Origin: Cellulomonas wangsupingiae
GTDB lineage: Bacteria > Actinomycetota > Actinomycetes > Actinomycetales > Cellulomonadaceae
Direction: 5' to 3'
NCBI RefSeq assembly: GCF_024508275.1
Contig: NZ_CP101989.1
Span: 1,612,001 to 1,676,000 of the forward strand
DNA: 64,000 nt
The first letter of the stretch is position 1. Every line of letters starts with the position of its first letter. Positions 57,582 through 64,000 of this stretch are shown here, in pieces. A model generated the notes under the pieces. The model was not told where the DNA came from, ran no database searches, and saw nothing but the letters and a program-made list of their open reading frames with translations. A program made the translations under genes and the position numbers.

Positions 57582-58907
57582 GTGCCGCTGAACCTCCCGC
57601 TCGTCGCGCCCGGGTCACCGGGGGCCGAGCTCGTCGTCGGGCAGGACGGTGGCGCCGCAGTGCGGCGCACCGTCCTGCCCGGCGGGGTCCGGGTCCTGTC
57701 CGAGCACATGCCCGGCCTGCGCTCGGCGACCGTCGGGGCGTGGGTCGGCGTCGGCTCGCGGGACGAGACGTCGGGCCACTTCGGCTCGACGCACTTCCTC
57801 GAGCACCTGCTGTTCAAGGGCACGGCCCGGCGCACCGCGATGGACATCGCGGAGGCGTTCGACGCCGTCGGCGGCGAGGCGAACGCCGCCACCGGCAAGG
57901 AGCACACCTGCTACTACGCGCGCGTGCTCGACACGGACGTGCCGATGGCCGTGGACGTCATCGCGGACATGGTGACGTCCGCGCGCCTCGACGTCGACGA
58001 GCTGGAGACCGAGCGCGGGGTCATCCTCGAAGAGCTCGCGATGAACGACGACGACCCCTCGGACGTCGCGCACGAGCAGTTCGCCACCGCGGTCTTCGGC
58101 GACACGCCGCTCGGCCGGCCCATCGGCGGGACGCCGCAGGCGATCCGCTCGGTGCCGCGCGACGCCGTCTGGGAGCACTACCGCGAGCACTACCGCCCGG
58201 ACACGCTCGTCGTGACCGCCGCGGGCGGGGTCGACCACGACGCGCTGTGCGCGCAGGTGGAGGCCGCGCTGACGGCGGGCGGCTGGGCGCTCGACCCGGG
58301 GTCCGCCCCCGCCGGTCGGCGCGCCGCGGGCACCACGGGCCCGGTGCCGTCCGGCACGGAGCTGACGGTCCGGCGGCCCACCGAGCAGGCGAACGTCATC
58401 GTCGGTGGCACCTGCCTCAACGCGACCGACGACCGGCGCTTCGTGCTGTCGGTCCTGACCGCGGCCCTCGGCGGCGGGATGTCCTCGCGCCTCTTCCAGG
58501 AGATCCGCGAGAAGCGCGGTCTGGCGTACTCGACGTACGCGTTCGCGAGCGGCCACGCCGACGCGGGCCTGTTCGGGCTCTACGCCGGCTGCACGCCCGC
58601 GAAGGTCGACGAGGTGACGGCCCTCATGGTCGTCGAGCTCGAGCGCATGGCCGACACGCCGATGGGCGCTCCGGAGCTGGCCCGCAGCATCGGGCAGCTG
58701 TGCGGCGGGCTCGTGCTCGGCATGGAGGAGACGGGCGCGCGCATGAGCCGTCTCGGCAAGGCCGAGCTGGTCCACGGCGAGCTCCTCGACGTCGACGAGT
58801 CGCTCGCGCGGATCCGCTCCGTCACGGCGCAGCAGGTGCAGGAGCTGGCCGGCGAGCTGGCCGCGGCACCGCGCAGCGTCGTGCGCGTGGGGCCCTTCGG
58901 CGACTGA
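57582..58907 (+). CDS. pepR: M16 family zinc peptidase (PepR-like)
   Basis: 441-residue pitrilysin-type peptidase. The inverted zinc motif HFLEH is at residues 71–75 (His71, Glu74, His75), in FGSTHFLEHLLFKGT. The third ligand glutamate is in ERGVILEELAMNDDDPSD. The second inactive half includes RLFQEIREKRGLAYSTYAFA. The same gene follows pnp in mycobacteria (PepR). The GTG start is 1 bp from pnp, so the two are cotranscribed. Physiological substrates are unknown. Confidence 0.92.
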   Translation: MPLNLPLVAPGSPGAELVVGQDGGAAVRRTVLPGGVRVLSEHMPGLRSATVGAWVGVGSRDETSGHFGSTHFLEHLLFKGTARRTAMDIAEAFDAVGGEANAATGKEHTCYYARVLDTDVPMAVDVIADMVTSARLDVDELETERGVILEELAMNDDDPSDVAHEQFATAVFGDTPLGRPIGGTPQAIRSVPRDAVWEHYREHYRPDTLVVTAAGGVDHDALCAQVEAALTAGGWALDPGSAPAGRRAAGTTGPVPSGTELTVRRPTEQANVIVGGTCLNATDDRRFVLSVLTAALGGGMSSRLFQEIREKRGLAYSTYAFASGHADAGLFGLYAGCTPAKVDEVTALMVVELERMADTPMGAPELARSIGQLCGGLVLGMEETGARMSRLGKAELVHGELLDVDESLARIRSVTAQQVQELAGELAAAPRSVVRVGPFGD

Positions 58908-58943
58908 GCGTCCGCACGCCGCCGCGGCGCGGCATGATGAGGT

Positions 58944-61068
<2,125 letters not shown>

Positions 61069-61089
61069 GGCCCGCGGGCGAGGTCCGGT

Positions 61090-61641
61090 CTAGATCCCCG
61101 CGTACCAGCGGCGCTCGGTGACGACGTGCGCCTCCTCGTCCGGCCCCGGGCCGGTGGCGAGGCGCCGCGTGCGTCCGTCGGGGCCGAGGCCCGCGCCGGA
61201 CAGGAACTGCTCGCGCGCGGCGTCCCCGTCGACGACCCACGTCTGCACCTGGTCGGCGCCGTCGGCGCGCAGCAGGTCGACGGCCGCCGCGAGCAGGCGG
61301 GACCCGTGCCCCGCGCGCTGGTCCGGCGGGTCGACCTCGAGCGCGAGGACCACACCGCCCGGCGCCTGCATCGGGTCCGGCGGCGCGACGGGAGCGACCG
61401 ACGCGACACCGACCACGCGCGGACCGTCGCACGCGACGAGCACGTGGTAGCCCGAGCCGGGCGGCGTGGTGACGGCCTGGCGCCACTGGGCGACGAACGC
61501 CTGCTCGTCGAGCGAGTCCAGGACGACCTCGCCGAGCACGTCGGCGTGGGCCGCCCGCCAGGCCGCGAGCTGGATGCGGGCGATGCGCGTCTCGTCGCCG
61601 GGGACGGCGGGGCGGACCGAGACGTCAGCGGTGGGCAGCAC
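61090..61641 (-). CDS. GNAT family N-acetyltransferase
   Basis: 183 residues with GNAT motifs: VSVRPAVPGDETRIARIQLA at the start, VVLALEVDPPDQRAGHGSRL–LAAAVDLLRADGADQ for acetyl-CoA binding, and FLSGAGLGPDGRTRRLATGP near the end. Substrate unknown. GTG 61641 is supported by TAGGCT (61653–61648) ending exactly 6 nt upstream. The TAG stop is rare among the genes here. It converges with the dapB operon. Confidence 0.82.
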   Translation of the reverse strand: MLPTADVSVRPAVPGDETRIARIQLAAWRAAHADVLGEVVLDSLDEQAFVAQWRQAVTTPPGSGYHVLVACDGPRVVGVASVAPVAPPDPMQAPGGVVLALEVDPPDQRAGHGSRLLAAAVDLLRADGADQVQTWVVDGDAAREQFLSGAGLGPDGRTRRLATGPGPDEEAHVVTERRWYAGI

Positions 61642-61679
61642 CCGGTGAGCCTAACCCTGGGCCGTCGGGGCGCGCCGCG

Positions 61680-61994
61680 TCACGGCATGCCCAGCAGGCG
61701 CAGCCCGGCGGCCGTGGCGGCGGCGAGCACGACGACGAGGACGAAGGGCGCGCGCAGCGCGAGTGCCACGGCGGCCACGCCGAGCGCCGGCAGCCGCGCG
61801 TCGACGACGAGGCGGTCCCCGGCCGTCGCGGTCTGCACGGCGACCAGGGCGGAGAGCAGGGCGACGGTGACGAGCGCCGCGACGCGCGCCACCCGGGGCT
61901 GGGCGAGCCAGTGCTCGGGCAGGACGTGACCCGCGAGCTTGATCGCCAGGCACGCGAGGCTCGCGAGGAGCACAGCGCCCCACAGCGCGCTCAC
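61680..61994 (-). CDS. azlD: AzlD family branched-chain amino acid exporter subunit
   Basis: 104-residue membrane protein with four hydrophobic segments (WGAVLLASLACLAIKLAGHV, ARVAALVTVALLSALVAVQT, LPALGVAAVALALRAPFVLV, VVLAAATAAGLRLLG). Size and partner gene fit AzlD, the small subunit that works with AzlC in branched-chain amino acid efflux. GTG 61994 overlaps the azlC stop by 4 bp. Confidence 0.85.
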   Translation of the reverse strand: MSALWGAVLLASLACLAIKLAGHVLPEHWLAQPRVARVAALVTVALLSALVAVQTATAGDRLVVDARLPALGVAAVALALRAPFVLVVVLAAATAAGLRLLGMP

Positions 61995-62686
61995 GGCGTC
62001 CGCCCGGCACGGGACGCGCGGGGCGTGGTGACCAGCCCCACGACGATCGCCACCAGCGCCGCGAGCAGCACCGGCACGCCCGTCGGCAGCAGGGGCGTGG
62101 TGACGAGCGCGACGACGACGGCCGCGGCGGCGACGCCCTGGGCCGCCCGGCCGGCGAGCCGCGGCCACACGAGCGCCAGGAACGCGGCCGCGGCGGCCGC
62201 GTCCAGGCCGTACGCGCGCGGGTCGCCCAGGCGGTCGCCCGCCAGCGCGCCGAGCAGCGTGAACAGGTTCCACAGCACGAAGACGCCCGCGCCCGTCCAC
62301 CAGAACCCGGTGCGGGCCGCGGACCGCGTCGGCTGGGCCGTCGCGACAGCCGTCGACTCGTCGATCGTCAGCTGTGCCGCGGGCACGCGCAGGCGCCACG
62401 GCAGGTCGAGCAGCGGTGTGAGCTGCGCGCCGTACAACCCGTTGCGTGCGCCGAGGAGGGTCGCCGACGCGACGGCGGCACCGAGGGCGCCACCGGAGCC
62501 CACGACGCCGATGAAGGCGAACTGCGACCCGCCGGAGAACATCAGCAGGCTCAACGCCATCGTCTGGGGGAGGGACAGCCCGGCGGCGACGGACAGCGCG
62601 CCGAACGACACCCCGTACAGTCCGGTGGCCAACGAGACCGAGACCGCCTGCCGACGGGCGGCGGTCGAGGGGTCGTGCGGCGTCAC
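61991..62686 (-). CDS. azlC: AzlC family branched-chain amino acid exporter subunit
   Basis: 231-residue membrane protein. The family pattern is SLATGLYGVSFGALSVAAGL, LSLLMFSGGSQFAFIGVVGS, GARNGLYGAQLTPLLDLPWR, QLTIDESTAVATAQ and GFWWTGAGVFVLWNLFTLLG. The GTG start at 62686 is the only in-frame start near the homology. GACAGT (62698–62693) ends 6 nt upstream. Forms an operon with azlD. Confidence 0.88.
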   Translation of the reverse strand: MTPHDPSTAARRQAVSVSLATGLYGVSFGALSVAAGLSLPQTMALSLLMFSGGSQFAFIGVVGSGGALGAAVASATLLGARNGLYGAQLTPLLDLPWRLRVPAAQLTIDESTAVATAQPTRSAARTGFWWTGAGVFVLWNLFTLLGALAGDRLGDPRAYGLDAAAAAAFLALVWPRLAGRAAQGVAAAAVVVALVTTPLLPTGVPVLLAALVAIVVGLVTTPRASRAGRTP

Positions 62687-62741
62687 GACGCCACTGTCGC
62701 ACAGGACCACCGGGCCGCCGTCACCCGGCCTGCGCAGGGCG

Positions 62742-64000
62742 TCAGAGGGCGACGTACACGGGCTCCAGGTACTCCTCGAGACCCAGCTCGCCGCCCTCGC
62801 GCCCCAGCCCGGAGGTCTTGACGCCGCCGAACGGTGCGCTCGCGTCCGACACCATGCCCCGGTTGATGCCGACCATGCCGGCCTCGAGCTCCTCGGCCAG
62901 CCGCATCGCGCGTCCGACGTCGCGCGTGTACGCGTAGGCGACGAGCCCGAAGGGCGTCCCGTTGGCCAGGCGCAGCGCCTCGTCCTCGTCATCGAACGTC
63001 ACGATCGGCGCCACCGGCCCGAACGTCTCCTCGGTGACGACCCGGGCGTCCGGGTCGACCTCCGTGAGCACGGTGGGCGCGTAGAAGTACCCCGCGCGTC
63101 GTGGTGCGTGCCCCCCGGTGCGGACGCGCGCCCCGCCGTCGGTGGCCTGCGCGACCACCTCGGCCACCCGCTCCACCGCGGACCGCTGGATCAGCGGGCC
63201 CACGGTGACGCCGTCGTCCGCGCCGTGCCCGACCACGAGGCCGTCGAAGGCGGCCGTGAGGCGGCGCGCGAACTCCTCGGCCACGGAGCCGTGGACGAGG
63301 AACCGGTTGGCGGCCACGCACGTCTGCCCGGAGTTGCGCATCTTGGCCTGCACGGCGCCCTCGACCGCGGCGTCGAGGTCCGCGTCGGGGAACACGAGGA
63401 ACGGCGCGTTGCCGCCCAGCTCCATCGAGGTGCGCAGGACCGACGGCGCCGCGGCCGCCAGCAGCGTCGCACCGACCTCGGTGGACCCCGTGAACGACAG
63501 CTTGCGCAGGCGGGGGTCGGCCAGCAGCGGCTCGCTGATGCGACGCGCCGAGGACGACGGCACCACGTTGACGACGCCCGTCGGCAGGTCCCGCGCCTCG
63601 AGCTCGGCACGGATGACCTCGGCCACGTACGCGGTCGTCAGGGGCGTGAGCTGGGCGGGCTTGACCACGCACGTGCACCCGGCCGCGAGCGCGGGGGCGA
63701 CCTTGCGCGCGATCATCGCGATCGGGAAGTTCCACGGAGCGATGAGCAGCGCGGGCCCGACCGGCCGGCGCAGGACGAGCTGGTGGTGCGTACCCGCGGG
63801 CGCGCGCCGGGCGAGCCCGTCGACCCGCACCGCCTGCTCGCCGTACCAGCGGACGTACTCGGCGGCGTACGCCACCTCGGCGCGCGACTCGGCCAGCGGC
63901 TTGCCACCCTCGGCGGTGACGAGCGCCGCGATGTCGTCGGCGCGCGCGGTGAGCGCGTCGAACACCGCGCGCAGCAGGTCGGCGCGCACGCGCGGGGCCG
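62742..64000 (-). CDS. gabD: Succinate-semialdehyde dehydrogenase-like enzyme (5' end cut by the window edge)
   Basis: NAD(P)+-dependent aldehyde dehydrogenase missing its N-terminus, since the frame is open to base 64000. At least 415 residues are visible. Motifs are APWNFPIAMIARKVAPALAA, LRKLSFTGSTEVGATLLAA, the catalytic glutamate in SMELGGNAPFLVF and the catalytic cysteine in RNSGQTCVAANRFLVH, and GGVKTSGLGREGGELGLEEY. This set is typical of GabD. It could complete GABA breakdown begun by the polyamine block, but no GABA aminotransferase other than 27431–28807 is in view. Confidence 0.87.
   Translation of the reverse strand, partial: APRVRADLLRAVFDALTARADDIAALVTAEGGKPLAESRAEVAYAAEYVRWYGEQAVRVDGLARRAPAGTHHQLVLRRPVGPALLIAPWNFPIAMIARKVAPALAAGCTCVVKPAQLTPLTTAYVAEVIRAELEARDLPTGVVNVVPSSSARRISEPLLADPRLRKLSFTGSTEVGATLLAAAAPSVLRTSMELGGNAPFLVFPDADLDAAVEGAVQAKMRNSGQTCVAANRFLVHGSVAEEFARRLTAAFDGLVVGHGADDGVTVGPLIQRSAVERVAEVVAQATDGGARVRTGGHAPRRAGYFYAPTVLTEVDPDARVVTEETFGPVAPIVTFDDEDEALRLANGTPFGLVAYAYTRDVGRAMRLAEELEAGMVGINRGMVSDASAPFGGVKTSGLGREGGELGLEEYLEPVYVAL

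Overview
The window is GC-rich actinobacterial chromosome, most probably from a Cellulomonas species. Three things point there. A two-CBM family 9 endoglucanase matches the domain plan of Cellulomonas fimi CenC. The order dprA–whiG–M23 peptidase–rpsB–tsf–pyrH–frr–cdsA–rlmN–dxr and the run rimP–nusA–ylxR–infB–rbfA–truB–ribF–rpsO–pnp–pepR–dapB are actinobacterial. GTG starts are frequent and third codon positions are strongly G/C. I see no insertion sequence, prophage, CRISPR array, rRNA or tRNA gene.

Layout. 1–8.3 kb: SRP receptor ftsY, the nitrogen module amtB–glnK–glnD, ffh, an amidohydrolase, then rpsP–khpA. 8.4–16.8 kb: rimM–trmD, rplS, lepB–rnhB, a DUF2469 gene, yraN–comM–dprA and xerC. 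16.8–26 kb: sigma factor whiG, an M23 peptidase on the opposite strand, rpsB–tsf–pyrH–frr–cdsA–rlmN, a DivIVA-domain gene and dxr. 26–35.3 kb: a polyamine block, with lrp–aminotransferase–FAD oxidoreductase leftward and an aldehyde dehydrogenase plus a four-gene Pot-type ABC transporter rightward. This block separates dxr from its usual neighbours rip and ispG. 35.4–43.3 kb: rip, ispG, a GNAT gene, a small membrane protein, an Fpg/Nei glycosylase, proS and a DUF4439 lipoprotein. 43.4–50.2 kb: rimP–nusA–ylxR–infB–rbfA–truB. 50.2–53.7 kb: cenC. 53.7–61.1 kb: ribF, rpsO, pnp, pepR, an AraC-type regulator, dapB and a membrane protein. 61.1–64 kb, leftward: GNAT, azlD/azlC, and a gabD-like dehydrogenase cut by the right edge.

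How the genes work together. Most of the window is core machinery: translation (S2, S15, S16, L19, EF-Ts, IF2, RRF), rRNA/tRNA modification, SRP targeting and signal peptidase, isoprenoid (Dxr, IspG) and lysine (DapB) synthesis. The accessory parts are polyamine uptake and oxidation, cellulose degradation and branched-chain amino acid export. The polyamine block encodes import of putrescine/spermidine, transamination to 4-aminobutyraldehyde and oxidation to GABA. The gabD-like gene at the right edge could finish the route to succinate.

The most notable signals are regulatory. Three GGATCC-centred sites sit at 31 and 30 bp between lrp and the dehydrogenase gene. A dozen genes have a -10-like hexamer almost exactly 6 nt before the start codon, suggesting leaderless mRNAs. 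The rplS leader can pair with its own Shine-Dalgarno region. A CelR/CebR-type palindrome precedes cenC. GlnD lacks the C-terminal ACT domains. Many transcripts end in long perfect hairpins without a U-tract.
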